From: Chaenocephalus aceratus
Lineage: Eukaryota; Chordata; Actinopteri; Perciformes; Channichthyidae
Length of the DNA: 64,000 nucleotides
Assembly: GCA_023974075.1 (NCBI GenBank)
Contig: JAMFTG010000121.1
Location: forward strand, 1-64,000
Direction: 5' to 3'
Shown: one piece after another, positions 1 through 11,566 of the stretch
Layout of the letters: each line of letters starts with the position of its first letter
Position numbering within the stretch: position 1 is the first letter of the stretch
Notes under the pieces: model-generated
Databases searched by the model: none
What the model was told of the DNA's origin: nothing
The model's input: only the letters and a program-made list of their open reading frames with translations
Translations under genes and position numbers: made by a program

Positions 1-896
1 CATGTCCTCTTCTACATCAACATGTGTCCCCCTCTTCTTCATGTCTCTTCTACATCAACACGTGTCCCTTCTTCTCCATGTCTCTTCTACATCAACATGT
101 GTCCCCTCTTCTCCATGTCTCTTCTACAATCAACATGTGTTCCCCTCTTCTCCATGTCTCTTCTATCAATCAACATGTGTCCCCTCTTCTCCATGTCTCT
201 TCTACATCAACATGTGTCCCCTCTTCTCCATGTTCTCTTCTACATCAACATGTGTCCCCTCTTCTCCATGTATCTTCTACAATCAACACGTGTCCCCTCT
301 TCTTCATGTCTCTTCTACATCAACATGTGTCCCCTCTTCTTCATGTCTCTTCTACATCAACATGTGTCCCCTCTTCTCCATGTCTCTTCTACATCAACAT
401 GTGTCCCCTCTTCTTCATGTCTCTTCTTACATCAACATGTGTCCGCTCTCTTCATGTCTTCTTACTCTCACACGTGTCCCCTCTTCTTCATGTCTCTTCT
501 ACATGAACACGGTCCCCCTCTTTCTTCATGTCCTCTCTACATCAACATGTGTCCCCTCTTCTTCATGTCTCTTCTACATCAACATGTGTCCCCTCTTCGT
601 CATGTCTCTTCTTCATCAACACGTGTCCCCTCTTCTTTCATGTCTCTTCTACATCAACACGTGTCCCCTCTTCTTCATGTCTCTTCTACATCAACATGTG
701 TCCCCTCTTCTTCATGTCTCTGCTACATCAACATGTGTCCCCTCTTCTTCATGTCTCTTCTTCATCAACATGTGTCCCCTCTTCTTCATGTCTCTTCTAC
801 ATCAACATGTGTCCCCTCTTCTCCATGTCTCTTCTACATCAACATGTGGTCCCCTCTTCTCCATGTCTCTTCTACATCAACATGTGTCCCCTCTGT
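1..896. repeat. 37-bp minisatellite array A1
   Basis: About 24 tandem copies of a 37-bp unit built around 'tctacatcaacatgtgtccc', with point changes and 1-2 bp indels. The array is cut by the window edge. The unit length is not a multiple of three, so all three forward frames stay open for long stretches, giving spurious 'HQHVSPLLHVSSTSTC' type peptides. The same unit occurs in reverse orientation at 46318-47350. Confidence 0.97.
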
Positions 897-1336
897 GGAA
901 AGAGACTCTGAAAGTTTCAGGAACAAAGATTTCTCTCTTTTTGATCCATTTCTATAAAAACCTGTCTGAAAATGAGCTGATCAGATTTTGGCCACTTTAT
1001 GATGTCATAACGATGTTTTTGTCTTGTGCAGCCATTAGCCAATCAGCAACCAAGGTAAACCCCCCCCCCCCCTTATCACCTGAATCTCCTCCTAGAGCTC
1101 CATTGAGTTCTTTGTAACCAGATGTCTCTCAGAGGGGCGTGGGGAGGGGCTCCTTATTTTCATCTAAAGTAACAGACTGAGAATCAACACTTTGGAAACA
1201 GGGCTGAAACAGAGGGGATTATGGGTAATGCTGCAATGATCTGTTTGGTGTTTGGAGCCAAACACTTCAGAGACATGTTTTGAATATATTTGAGAACTAA
1301 AATATATTGAATAAAAAACAGCATAATATGGGTCCT
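1..1336 (-). mobile_element. TTAA-flanked MITE carrying the 37-mer array, cut by window edge
   Basis: From 897 to 1336 the sequence is the reverse complement of the unique part of the element at 45205-46317, including the 'ctgtggaaagagactctgaa' border of the array, the C-run near 1060 and the segment ending 'ataatatgggtcct'. The terminus is followed by TTAA at 1337-1340. The other end lies outside the window. No coding capacity is seen. A TTAA target suggests a piggyBac-mobilised non-autonomous family; the superfamily is inferred from the target site alone. Confidence 0.75.
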
Positions 1337-1340
1337 TTAA

Positions 1341-2216
1341 GAAAGTGTTTCTTCTGTGCATTGCAAATTGTCGTAGTGGCCAAATGGTGGTACTACAACC
1401 TCTGTATCAGTCCATGACATGGTTGGGCCCAATGCTTTGTTTTGTGTTATTGCAGAAACGTCTTTGTTTCTTACATTAATTCACGTGTATGTACGTTGTT
1501 GTGCCGCATGTATAACCTGTGCTCTGCAAGTCAAAACGTTTCAATATACTTTGCTCTCTCTCTGGAGCCCTGTGGTGATCAAGTATCCACAACACAACAG
1601 TAATGTCGTAAAACTCTACCATGGCAGCGTACTAACAGCAATCCATGAGCAAGTTGGAATGGTTTATACACTGTAACCTTATTACCATCAGAAGAAGTGA
1701 GTAATGAGTAATATCCTTTATATTCTGGAACATGCTCTCTCCATTATGTCACACTTCATTATGGGCAACACTGCCAGGGTCTCTGGGAGGAATCCAGCAG
1801 CAGAAGTCTGATTAGATCTGAGCTGAAGACCAGACGTGGCCCTGAAGTCTGAGAGAGCTTCCCGTCTGGCAACACAATGCAAGACTCTCTTTTATAACGA
1901 TCGAATCTGACAATTAGATCTGCCGCACTAAGGAGACATTCAGTCATAGGGTGAACATGTGAAGAAAATACATATTAAATGCATGTCTTTTTTTTTACCA
2001 AATGTAAAAAACGACTTACTTCCTACCAAGCTTCTCTTTTTTATTTGCTTCTACCTCCCTTACCATCCTTCTTTCCTTATCTCTTTCCTCCCTCCCTGCC
2101 TTTCTGGTTTTTGTTTGTCCTCCTTAGCTCCCTTCCTCTATTAACTCCGATAACTTTAACCCATTGCACCCTTCCTTATCTCCTCATCTTCCTTTCTTTG
2201 TTTCGCCTCCCTTGTT
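1341..2216. other. non-coding stretch, nothing recognised
   Basis: No exon-like signal, RNA gene or clear repeat border is seen. The short open frames have no recognisable domain. AT-rich sequence passes into a pyrimidine-rich tract after about 2000. Confidence 0.5.
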
Positions 2217-2253
2217 TCCTTCTTCCTTCCTTCCTTCCTTCCTTCCTTCGTCC
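2020..2253. repeat. polypyrimidine tract with (TTCC)n
   Basis: A strongly C/T-biased strand ends in a run of about eight TTCC units at 2220-2250. The two overlapping open frames across it are low-complexity artefacts. Confidence 0.85.
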
Positions 2254-2438
2254 CTTCTGTATGACTTATTACTGAACACTTGAATGTTTCTAATGTGTGC
2301 TTTCTTACGGATGTACCTTTGGGAGCAAATGGGGTTCAGTTTCTCCCAAGAATGCATTGACATGTTGAATGTAAGAACTAATCTGAGTTTATGCTACAAA
2401 TCCATGGTGACAAAACGTATTACAACAGGGCTTGTTGC

Positions 2439-2847
2439 TAGGGCTGAACGATTAATCGATTTTAAATGATGCGATTATGAAATCGCAAAGCCTGTGATTT
2501 TTTTTAACCATTTTTTTACATTATTTTTTTTTTCTCTTGTGTGTCATCCAAACCAATCAGAAGTGCTGTGCTCCACATGTACCAGCCATTGTTAACCAAT
2601 CAGAAGTGGCCCCTGATAGAAGGTGATGGCAGGTGATTGGATCAATCTGTCTAAGTGCTTTTGAAAGTGCCTGCCCTTTCAAAAGACGGGAGTACGTTGA
2701 TGCGACCTTCCTAGCTGGAGATATGGCCGCATTTTACAATACACTTCCGTTGGGTCGCTTAAAAACAAATATCGCAAATCGAATCGCAATCGCAATATTT
2801 GTCAGAAAAATCGCAATTAGATTTTTTCCCAAAATCGTGCGGCCCTA
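2439..2847. mobile_element. hAT-type MITE with perfect 8-bp target duplication
   Basis: The element begins TAGGGCTGAACGATTAATCG and ends AAAATCGTGCGGCCCTA, giving inverted termini around TAGGGC. It is flanked by identical 8-bp repeats CTTGTTGC at 2431-2438 and 2848-2855. An 8-bp duplication is diagnostic of the hAT superfamily. The ends are rich in 'aatcgcaat' motifs. There is no transposase. The same family in the opposite orientation occupies 24563-25609. Confidence 0.93.
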
Positions 2848-2855
2848 CTTGTTGC

Positions 2856-3819
2856 CACGTAAGCTTTTGTTTTATTCATAACCTCCAGACCTTCTTGAGA
2901 AGAAACAAAGATGTGTTGATTCTGGACAGCTGATCCACGTGTTGATGACACAACACATATGAAGGTTGTTCTTTAATACTTTGGTGCTTGGGGTTTCAAT
3001 GTACAGTTGGAACATGACATTGTAACTCAACATGACTGGGGTCATTACAAATAGTGCACAGATCCAAGCTATTTCCCAGAGATACGGAGAGCGACCAAAG
3101 TGAGAAATGAGGGACCCACTCTACATCATCACCCGCTTTATTTAGGTGATTTGTTTCCTGTCGACAGCCTGAGTTAAAAACAGCTTTGACATTGGCTGAG
3201 GAACTAAGTAGGAGATACCTCACTGACAGGCGAAAGCTTTACCAGATCTACTTAAGATATGCAAAAGAAAAGCCACCAAGCAGAAGTTATATGCAAGAAA
3301 AATAACAGGATGAGAATAAATATCATCCATTATTCACGATGTCTATGCCAGTGGCTTTTAACGCTGACATCTTAAAAGTCACTCTCTCCCTTGTTGGGAA
3401 TAACAATAGCAATACAAAAACATGTCTCTGATTTTTTATCCAGAGCTGGGAAAAAGCAGGCGACAGAAATGAAAATATATATCATATGTTCTTTTGTGTC
3501 TTACATTATGCTTAGACGGTAAGAAACAATGGTACAAATGCGATTCGTCCGAGTTAAGAGGAGTTATTATTACTTTCTGGACAGTTTCAACATGTACACA
3601 AACGTTAGGCAACACCAGCATACTGCAATGTGATATGTCCTTGGTCTATATTTGTAGGTTGTCATGTGTGCAGTCTATATTCTAAGCTGCAGGAAATGCT
3701 GTATTGTTTGGGTGATTTCGGTCATACAGTAGCCTCTTCTGAAATGGGCTTTACGTGTGCAGAGGACCCTGATAATAGAAGTATTATCCATGGACAGCAG
3801 GAAGCATGAACTGTCAAAG
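2856..3819. other. non-coding stretch, nothing recognised
   Basis: No exon with splice borders, RNA gene or repeat terminus is seen. The open frames of 61-75 codons here lack recognisable domains and are probably chance. Confidence 0.5.
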
Positions 3820-3832
3820 CTTTAGTGCAGGG

Positions 3833-4375
3833 TAGGGATGCCAGCGATTATTCGAATATTCGTTACAGTCTCCATAATCGAATATTATTTTTAAAAATCG
3901 ATTTTATTTATATATATTTTTTTTATTATTTATATATATTTTTTTATTTATGTATTTTTTTTTTTCTGGCTTAGTTTCAACCAAAAGAAGAGAGAAAAGA
4001 GTTCCTCGTGGAACTACTTCGAACATATAAGTCCAAAGGAAGTTAAATGCAAGCTCTGCGAAAAGACGTTGGTCTATCACAGCTCAACCTCAACAATGCG
4101 TTCGCATTTGAGTGCGAAGCACGCCAAAGAGGTGGCCATTACCAACTTCACTTCAAGGCAACGTCGTTGTGATGACATGCTTGTTTGTTGTTTGTACTGT
4201 TAAACATGTTCTAGTAAAGAAAACAACGGAATTCCTTTTGTCTGAGTTTTTTATTTTTTTCCTTTTTTTTTTTTTTCTCCCATGGCCCCCCCCCATGGGG
4301 GTCGAATAATCGATTATTATTCGCCAGGGCTGCCGAATAATCGATTTTGATCATGGTCAGTTTCTGGCAACCCTA
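3833..4375 (+). mobile_element. hAT element nested in another hAT, with BED-finger remnant
   Basis: The termini are TAGGGATGCCAGCGATTATT and TTTCTGGCAACCCTA. The 8-bp target duplication GTGCAGGG lies at 3825-3832 and 4376-4383, so the insertion hit the fifth base of the outer element's terminus. Subterminal 'gaatattcg' and 'aataatcgatt' motifs occur at both ends. It carries a short zinc-finger coding remnant. Confidence 0.92.
3967..4203 (+). pseudogene. BED zinc-finger fragment of hAT transposase
   Basis: In one open frame the sequence reads SSWNYFEHISPKEVKCKLCE and then a segment ending STMRSHLSAKHAKE. This is the BED finger pattern: aromatic residues, C-x2-C about nine residues later, then a histidine pair before a basic end. 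BED fingers form the N-terminal DNA-binding domain of hAT transposases and ZBED proteins. No start context or catalytic domain follows; a stop comes about 25 codons after the finger. It is a relic inside the 543-bp element. Confidence 0.75.
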
Positions 4376-4715
4376 GTGCAGGGGTGTCCACACTTTTTCC
4401 ACTGAGGGCCACATACAGAAAAACATACGAAGAGATGGGCCCCTCACTAGAGGTGAGGTATATCTCCTCTTAGGTTAACTTTTAAGATAGCAAAATAGAT
4501 CAAATGAAGATCAATTATTCTTTATACTTGAAGATGCTTTCAGAACAGCTTTCCATAGGGATTCATTTAGTTGACTGAATTGATCTGAAAAGGGGGCTTA
4601 TTAAGACATAAATACTGTGGGCGTGTGGGCCGCATGCCATTATATTTTTTGAATTTGTTGAGGGCAAATAAAAAATGGACCACGGGCCGTAGTTTGGGAC
4701 ACCCCTGCTTTAGTG

Positions 4716-5181
4716 GTTCATAATGACTCCTCAAAGCAATAACAGAACTCTCCAATCTATGAAATGTAGCGCTGCTTTCAAACAACAACAAAAACCCTTC
4801 AGGTAACTTGACGATCTTGAGCTAAACGGTGAGATTGGAGCCGGCGCAGACAGAGGGTCGTCTATCTTGAAGTTAATAATCAGACGACGCTTTCACTGAC
4901 ATCGTAAATATCTGGGATTGTGTCTTTTTGGGTCCGTTTGCCTTTGAGTTACCGTCACCCTTCCTCGTCAAGTCAATACTGTTGGCAACACTCTGAGGAG
5001 AGACGGGTGATTTGTGACTGCTGCTGAAAAGTCTTTAACACCATCCAACACCCGTCACTTTAGCAGTATCTTCGAAAACCTAATCTGCAAGTTTTAAAGG
5101 TGACCTTGATGTGATGGAAACTGGTATGAGAGCACAGATATGTATGCATGTGTCTGTTGATTGTGTATATAGATATTTATA
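4716..5181. other. non-coding stretch, nothing recognised
   Basis: No open exon, RNA gene or repeat border is identified between the nested hAT pair and the next interspersed repeat. Confidence 0.5.
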
Positions 5182-5356
5182 TATTACATTACATTACATG
5201 TTATTCGTTAGACGGTTTTATCCAAAGCGACTTACAGACTCAATACTGTGGACAATCCCCACAGGAGCAATTTGGGGTGAAGTGTCTCAAGGACACAACG
5301 ACATGCTGACTGCAGTGGGGTTTGAACCAAGGCGCTATCCACTGTGCCACATGCTT
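5182..5356 (+). repeat. teleost interspersed repeat (TTATCCAAAGCGACTTACA type)
   Basis: Contains 'tttatccaaagcgacttaca', followed by 'acacaacgacatgctgactg' and 'ggggtttgaacc'. A second copy with the same order lies at 56611-56813. This block is very common in fish genomes. The GGTTTGAACC box resembles a tRNA B box, so a tRNA-related SINE origin is possible, but no full A/B promoter pair is seen. The 108-codon frame crossing it is not a gene. Confidence 0.75.
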
Positions 5357-5556
5357 CCCTTATATATGTATTTTGTATTCGGGATTGTGGGAAACGTTAT
5401 TTCGATCTCTCTGTCTGTACACAAACTGAAAGATTGACAATCACGTTGACTTTGACAGATTTGTGGGCAGTACTGGTTGGGTCAGGAGGGTAAAAACAGG
5501 ATGATTTTGTCTTGATAACATTGGAGCTGATCCGAAAAACAAACAGCAACAGAGAC

Positions 5557-6810
5557 GATATACACCTGAACATCAGCAGGAGAGGACTCTTTAAAGTAGA
5601 GACACTACATACTGATATACACCTGAACATCAGCAGGAGAGGACTCTTTAAAGTAGAGACACTACATACTGATATACACCTGAACATCAGCAGGAGAGAA
5701 CTCTTTAAAGTAGAGACACTACATACTGATATACACCTGAACATCAGCAGGAGAGGACTCTTTAAAGTAGAGACACTACATACTGATATACACCTGAACA
5801 TCAGCAGGAGAGAACTCTTTAAAGTAGAGACACTACATACTGATATACACCTGCACATCAACAGGAGAGGACTCTTTAAAGTAGAGACACTACATACTGA
5901 TATACACCTGAACATCAGCAGGAGAGGACTCTTTAAAGTAGAGACACTACATACTGATATACACCTGGACATCAGCAGGAGAGGACTCTTTAAAGTAGAG
6001 ACACTACATACTGATATACACCTGAACATCAGCAGGAGAGGACTCTTTAAAGTAGAGACACTACATACTGATATACACCTGAACATCAGCAGGAGAGGAC
6101 TCTTTAAAGTAGAGACACTACATACTGATATACACCTGCACATCAACAGGAGAGGACTCTTTAAAGTAGAGACACTACATACTGATATACACCTGAACAT
6201 CAGCAGGAGAGGACTCTTTAAAGTAGGGAAAATACATACTGATATACACCTGAACATCAGCAGGAGAGGACTCTTTAAAGTAGGGACACTACATACTGAT
6301 ATACACCTGAACATCAGCAGGAGAGGACTCTTTAAAGTAGAGACACTACATACTGATATACACCTGAACATCAGCAGGAGAGGACTCTTTAAAGTAGAGA
6401 CACTACATACTGATATACACCTGAACATCAGCAGGAGAGGACTCTTTAAAGTAGAGACACTACATACTGATATACACCTGAACATCAGCAGGAGAGGACT
6501 CTTTAAAGTAGAGACACTACATACTGATATACACCTGAACATCAGCAGGAGAGGACTCTTTAAAGTAGAGACACTACATACTGATATACACCTGAACATC
6601 AGCAGGAGAGGACTCTTTAAAGTAGAGACACTACATACTGATATACACCTGAACATCAGCAGGAGAGGACTCTTTAAAGTAGAGACACTACACACTGATA
6701 TACACCTGAACATCATCATGAGAGGACTCTTTAAAGTAGAGACACTACATACTGACATACACCTGAACATCAGCAGGAGAGGACTCTTTAAAGTAGAGAC
6801 ACTACATACT
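5557..6810 (+). repeat. 57-bp satellite array B1 (22 units)
   Basis: Exactly 22 monomers of 57 bp (22 x 57 = 1254), each starting 'gatatacacctgaacatcag' and containing 'aggactctttaaagtagaga'. Variants such as 'gagaactc', 'cacatcaacagg' and 'agggaaaatac' mark individual monomers. Because 57 is a multiple of three the array is open on both strands with a 19-residue period: TDIHLNISRRGLFKVETLH forward, MFRCISVCSVSTLKSPLLL reverse. Uniform periodicity and opposite-strand openness argue against a protein. Confidence 0.97.
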
Positions 6811-6845
6811 GATATGAGCCTGAAAATAAGCAGAATATGTCCTCT
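6811..6845 (+). mobile_element. 3' terminus of the 57-mer host MITE
   Basis: The array ends in a diverged last unit, 'gatatgagcctgaaaataag', running to 'cagaatatgtcctc' and then TTAA at 6846-6849. This matches the terminus form of the elements at 52501-55192 and 18838-21457. The opposite half of the element is not visible upstream of 5557, so this copy is truncated on its left. Confidence 0.6.
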
Positions 6846-6849
6846 TTAA

Positions 6850-8225
6850 TGTATGAGAAATGTGCTTCAACATTACACAACTGTGAGGGATGTGATACAT
6901 GTCCAGTAAATCCAGTTGCAGCCACTTCAGCAAACATCAGCGTTTAATTTCATGTCATAAAATACATCGCTCAGTTTGAAGCATTTGTGCAGTAATTCCT
7001 TTGAGCAGTTAAATCATATCCGTCACCAATCCAGACATAAAGCCGTGTCGTATAAACTCAGCGTTTGCTATTGGATATCCCAGAGGAAGCATCGTGATTA
7101 CACATATGCAAACGTTTGTCTTACATTCACTGAACACATGCACAGTACCTTGACACAGAGATTATTCAGAAATAATTATGTGAACACTATTTCTGTCTCT
7201 TTATCGTGTAGCATCATATGAGGCATGAGCAGTCCAAATGTTGTAAATCGTACATCATGACCGTGGTTTCTGTCAGGGTCTGGGATTGTGACTGGCATTT
7301 TGATTGCAGTTTTTCTCAGGGGACCGTCTGTGGCCTTGAATCTGGATCCAACAAAGTGGATTTGGAAGAATATAGCATCCATTGAAGGAAAAAACATGTT
7401 TACTACTACGGAGAATTATAGAAGCTGTTTTCTCAGTTGTGTTATAAATATTGTTTGTTAGCTCTATAGCAGGTGACCTTAAAAAATCTGTTGGCTGTTG
7501 ACTGGATTTACCAGTGACTCTACTAGCTTAGATTTAAGGTCTTTTAACACCAGGCAAAATGATAATGATAGACCATCTTCTGTCCTGGGAAGACCACGAT
7601 GAATATATCTGTACGATAAAGGGTCTTGATAATATTGTCTTCAGTGATTGATTCAGTTCTTGTTTCTCGTCTTAATATTTGCACTTGTTGATGTTGCCAT
7701 TGGAGCTGCTGTGATTTAAGATGCAAAATATGTCGGACCTGATCTGACTGAATAAAATGTGTTCGTATAGTATCGTATTGAATCTTATTGTCACGTATGT
7801 TATCGCATCGTGTAGTGTTTTGGAACACATTACAATATGGAGCAGCGTTAACAGCTCTAGAGTTGGGTCGTTTGCTCACTTTTATTCCACTGACAGCAAC
7901 TAGCGCTGTACCTGAAGTTATTTCTCTTAGTTCATCATTTTGTTTTCATAGTTTAAAGCCGGCTTTTATCCTATGCTGTGCACAATGACTTGAACAAACA
8001 TGTCTATGATTCGACTGATAAAATGACATTTTAATTGCCGACTTCTTGACTGTTGACTGTAAATATCTTGTCAACATGTCTATAACGACATAATGGATAA
8101 TCAGCTGTTACAGACTTGTGGCCTGGGACACATGCATTTCATTTGGCTGAAGTCTTTTAGCATGATAGCATGAAAGCATTAAGTGCTTTGTGTAGGGTGC
8201 TCATTTTTTAAACAGTCATCTAGTG
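6850..8225. other. non-coding stretch, nothing recognised
   Basis: Probably fbln2 intron or downstream sequence, since it lies beyond the fbln2 donor on that strand. No cysteine-rich EGF-like or anaphylatoxin-like exon could be read here on the minus strand. The short open frames are unconvincing. Confidence 0.45.
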
Positions 8226-8700
8226 CAGTGCTTCTCAAATGTTTTCAGTAATGAAACATTTTCTCAGCCAAGTACCCCCTGACCGACCCCGGAGATTTAT
8301 GATTAAAAAAAGCTTATATAAACAATATAGTGATGTTCCATCAGTGTGGGATGTATAAACTCCTTCATGCATGAATTACAACAAACTAAGGATAACATTA
8401 ACAAATTAAAACTGAGTTTTCCAAGGACTTTTCAATTGAAGTAATATGTGTTTAACAAACCAATGATATATTATGAAAAACTATAAATACAATACACAAA
8501 TGACATGTTTATATGAGGACCCCCTTAGTGGTTATAGGAATATTTTATATAAAATTGTGTTTTCTATTTAACTTTTTGTACTAAGATTATTTTTGTAATC
8601 ATGCATGGTATTTTTTGTATTATCCTTTTTATCTCACGTACCCCCTGCAGTACCCCAACGTACCCCTAGGGGTCCGCGTACCCCCATTTGAGAATCACTG
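8226..8700. mobile_element. hAT-type MITE (CAGTGCTTCTCAAATG termini)
   Basis: The termini CAGTGCTTCTCAAATG and CATTTGAGAATCACTG are inverted repeats. The subterminal 'taccccctg' and 'gtaccccc' motifs are typical of this widespread fish family. The flanks ATCTAGTG and ATCTCGAG share only part of the expected 8-bp duplication, so the insertion is probably old. No coding region. Confidence 0.75.
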
Positions 8701-8959
8701 ATCTCGAGACTAGCTTATCTCAAGTCGCCATCTAAGTGCTGATAGAAAATGACATGCCTGCTTATTTCTTTTCAAATAAATGCAATCAACTGTCAAATTT
8801 AATTGAATAAAATCAGCGAAGTTTGAATGATTCACAAAGGGCTTTTCAAAGCGTCCGGAGCAGATGGAGATGTTCACGCTTCAGACAGCTGGTGTCATCA
8901 TGCCTGATTTACTGAGTCAGGAACCTTTGAAAAGCTCTCCAGGAGTCCAGAACAGGCTG

Positions 8960-9110
8960 GTTACTTTAGTTTTAATCTCCGTTTCATTACATTTATTAGA
9001 GCACTTTTTGGAATGCTCAAAGCGCTTTACATTACATATTACACATATCAGACATGGAACAGTGAATGCAGCAAATTAGGGTGAAGAGTTTTGCCCAAGG
9101 ACACAAAGTT
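8960..9110 (+). repeat. LINE/SINE-type tail fragment
   Basis: 'attagagcactttttggaat' followed by 'gctcaaagcgctttacatta' and 'ttgcccaaggacacaaag' resembles the 3' tails of fish non-LTR elements. Only the fragment is present. Confidence 0.45.
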
Positions 9111-9651
9111 AAGGGTACTTTTTACTTAAAGGTGGGGTAGGTAATTTTGGAGAAAGCAGCTCGAGTGCGCTAGAATTTGAAAATACACAGCCGGAACAAA
9201 TCTTCCACTTCCTCACAGAGCCCCGCCTCCAACACACACGAACGCGCCCCTGACCAATGAGGGCACGAGATAAGTGTGTGCCCAGATGGAAGGCTGGCAG
9301 GCAGGTAGGCCGTCCAGTTACTTTAGCCGGCTCAGATGATTGGTCGTGCTTTTTACAGCGCCACGGCTTCCACTGATGACATGTTTTATGGATTTTGTGT
9401 CAAAGCACTTCAGATATTCATTGCTATCGGGATGTTGAGAGCATTCCATGGAATATAACTAAAAGTGTATCTCGAGCCGGTTTCTCAAACTTACCTACCC
9501 CACCTTTAAGTATATTTCGAAGCCCATACTTCTTTACTTTTACTTGAGTAAAGAAGTTTAGTCAGTACTTCTACTTTTACCAGCGTATTTTTAAACATGA
9601 GTATCTGTACTTCTACTTGACTAAAGGACGTATGTACTTTTGCCATCTCTG
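9105..9651 (-). mobile_element. left half of the 'acttttactt' hAT family, interrupted
   Basis: Read on the minus strand from 9651 it begins CAGAGATGGCAAAAGTAC and follows the left end of the element at 35091-36816 almost base for base, through 'taaacttctttac' to the 'gtacttttt' block. It is split by the TTAA element at 9130-9505. The right half is absent. Confidence 0.75.
9130..9505. mobile_element. TTAA-target MITE with AGGTGGGGTAGG termini
   Basis: The termini AGGTGGGGTAGGTAA and TTACCTACCCCACCT are perfect inverted repeats and are flanked by TTAA at 9126-9129 and 9506-9509. TTAA duplication is the piggyBac signature. 376 bp, no coding capacity. It is inserted in the hAT fragment. Confidence 0.9.
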
Positions 9652-11566
9652 ACAGTACCGTCCGTAGAGTTTAATTGAACAGCTCAGACATCGTTATACT
9701 GACAAATATATAGTTTCAAATATTCCAAATGAAGGTTTTCAAAAATCCTCCTGAAATGAAACCATCTAAAGGCTGGAGGCCAGAGAGATAATTTATAACC
9801 AAATCCAGATTCTCCAGCTCCCGTATCTGTCTCCTCGGGGAGTTTTGAAGCAACGCGCAGTAAAACAGTGACTGAGGAGTGAGCGATGGTGCTGACGGCT
9901 ATAAGACTGCTGTGAGAGTGTTTTCACCACATGAGAGTTTGACTCGTTGCTCCAGACAGACCCTGAGACCTATTTATGTTCCTGTGTTATACCTGGGGAC
10001 CTCCACTGCTTCTATACACTCATGACATATGGCCTGGAGTTATACTTCCAACAGGACGGACAAAGGGAGGATTGTTCTGCGACTGTTACACATTAAGACG
10101 TTTAGATGATTTACGTAAGATTCAGATTCAGGGTACGAAAGTGCAGAAATAATTCTCTGAGCAATAGAGTTCAGATTGATTAAGTGCTGGAGCATTCCAC
10201 ACAAGTATTTGCCATTATTGGAGAACTGTTTTAGGGCCTGTGTCCACATATTAGCTTAGAGTCTTTTTTATATATTCCAATGAAAACAGAGTGCATGACG
10301 TCTGAAGCTTAGAGCCTTTTTTGTACGACCGCTCCCAGTGTTTCCATTTGAAAATATTTAAACTTTTCAGACAGGTGACATCACTGTGGAGGAGAAGCTT
10401 GTTTGTTGCCGTGTCTGTCAGATGGAAACTATCATAACAAAAACCTAAAGCCCGTCGGTTTGGCCGGGAAGGCCGTGTGTGACTTTTATCTCAGATTTCA
10501 TATGTCCGCAGATCGTCACACTCGCTCTCCAGCTGTCAGACTGAGCGGTGAATCTCAATCTGTCAAAGTGTGAGAGCAAGCATCTTCTGGTGGGTGAACA
10601 TAGTGTAAAAATAACTTCAAACACATATATAGTAACACAGACAGATGCTAAAATCCAAGAGGGGGAAGTCAGTCTGTTTAATGTTTTTGCCAGAAAACGG
10701 AGTTATGTGGACACAGATCTATAACCATTTGGAACAACAATTACTCACGAGTGTAAGGCGTTGTGGCTTCCCCCCACATATCATGGAAAGATAAGCCGCT
10801 TGGCACTGGAGCAATTCATAATGGCAGTAGTTGACAGAAAGTATACTCCAACTAAGACCAAAACAGAACCTGGGAAATCCACATAACTGAATGAAACTGA
10901 AGCAAAACCAATAACAAGTGCCGCCTTACAGCAAGCCGCAAACATCTTTGTTCCATTTAGAAACTTCAAGTCGAGTCAAGAAATGTAATTTAAAGAATTT
11001 TCTCTGCTGGTCCGTCTGGTTTTGCCTATCGTTTCCTCTCAGATCCTTACAGTCAGCTCACCTGGTTCCAGCCCCTCTCCTCACCTGCTGCTCATTCCCT
11101 CATTAGCCTCACAGCACATACACCACCTCCCTTTCACTTGGTCCTGCCAGATTGTCTGGTGTGTTTCTGCCAAGCTCAATTCCAGTGAGTTAGGGCCTGT
11201 GTCCACACTTTTCTGGCAGAGCGCTGGGGAAAGCCTCAGCCCAACGTTTGGGTTTTATTATCTGTTTGTGCTACGATATTTGCTTGACATCATTTTTGCT
11301 CCCACACTTTATCTGAATGAGCTTCAGTCTGACAGCTGTAGAGCGAGGAGGCCAACCAAGGTAACATCCAGGTTTCCAGTCAACTTTTCCGCAATTACTC
11401 ATAGGGGTGGTTCATTTTTGTATAGTTATGATACCCACAAGTATTCGGGAGAGGCCTCATTGAAAAGGAAGAGCAGCAACCTATACGATATGCCCCTTGT
11501 ACATGCATGTAGTATAGAAAAGTGTAACAGAACAGTAAAATGCTAAGAGGTTGAATGGTTGTCTAC
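9652..11566. other. non-coding stretch, nothing recognised
   Basis: Nearly 2 kb without identifiable exons or repeats. The 174-codon frame at 11022-11546 has no recognisable domain, no splice support and ordinary intergenic composition, so it is not called. Confidence 0.45.

Larger units (their letters stand above)
3828..4707. mobile_element. hAT (Charlie-like) element split by a second hAT
   Basis: The outer element has termini CAGGGGTGTCC and GGGACACCCCTG and is flanked by the 8-bp duplication CTTTAGTG at 3820-3827 and 4708-4715. Only CAGGG of its left end lies before the inserted element at 3833-4375; the rest resumes at about 4384. The body contains 'gagggccac' and 'gggccgcatgcc' motifs typical of fish Charlie-like hATs. 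No transposase frame remains. Confidence 0.88.

Noticed and set aside
2..1117. 371-codon open frame (and two overlapping ones) at the left edge
   Set aside because: Entirely tandem 37-mer; a unit length of 37 rotates frames so all stay open. No domain, and the same repeat in reverse gives equal frames at 46.3-47.4 kb.
5320..5356. tRNA-like 'gggtttgaacc' box
   Set aside because: No cloverleaf or A box at proper spacing; part of a dispersed repeat that also occurs at 56.7 kb.
5397..6849. 457-codon minus and 445-codon plus frames
   Set aside because: Both are readings of the 57-bp satellite; opposite-strand openness with a strict 19-residue period is a property of the repeat.
11022..11546. 174-codon plus ORF
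   Set aside because: No recognisable domain or splice context. The size is attainable by chance in 64 kb with 12 long non-repeat kilobases; left uncalled.
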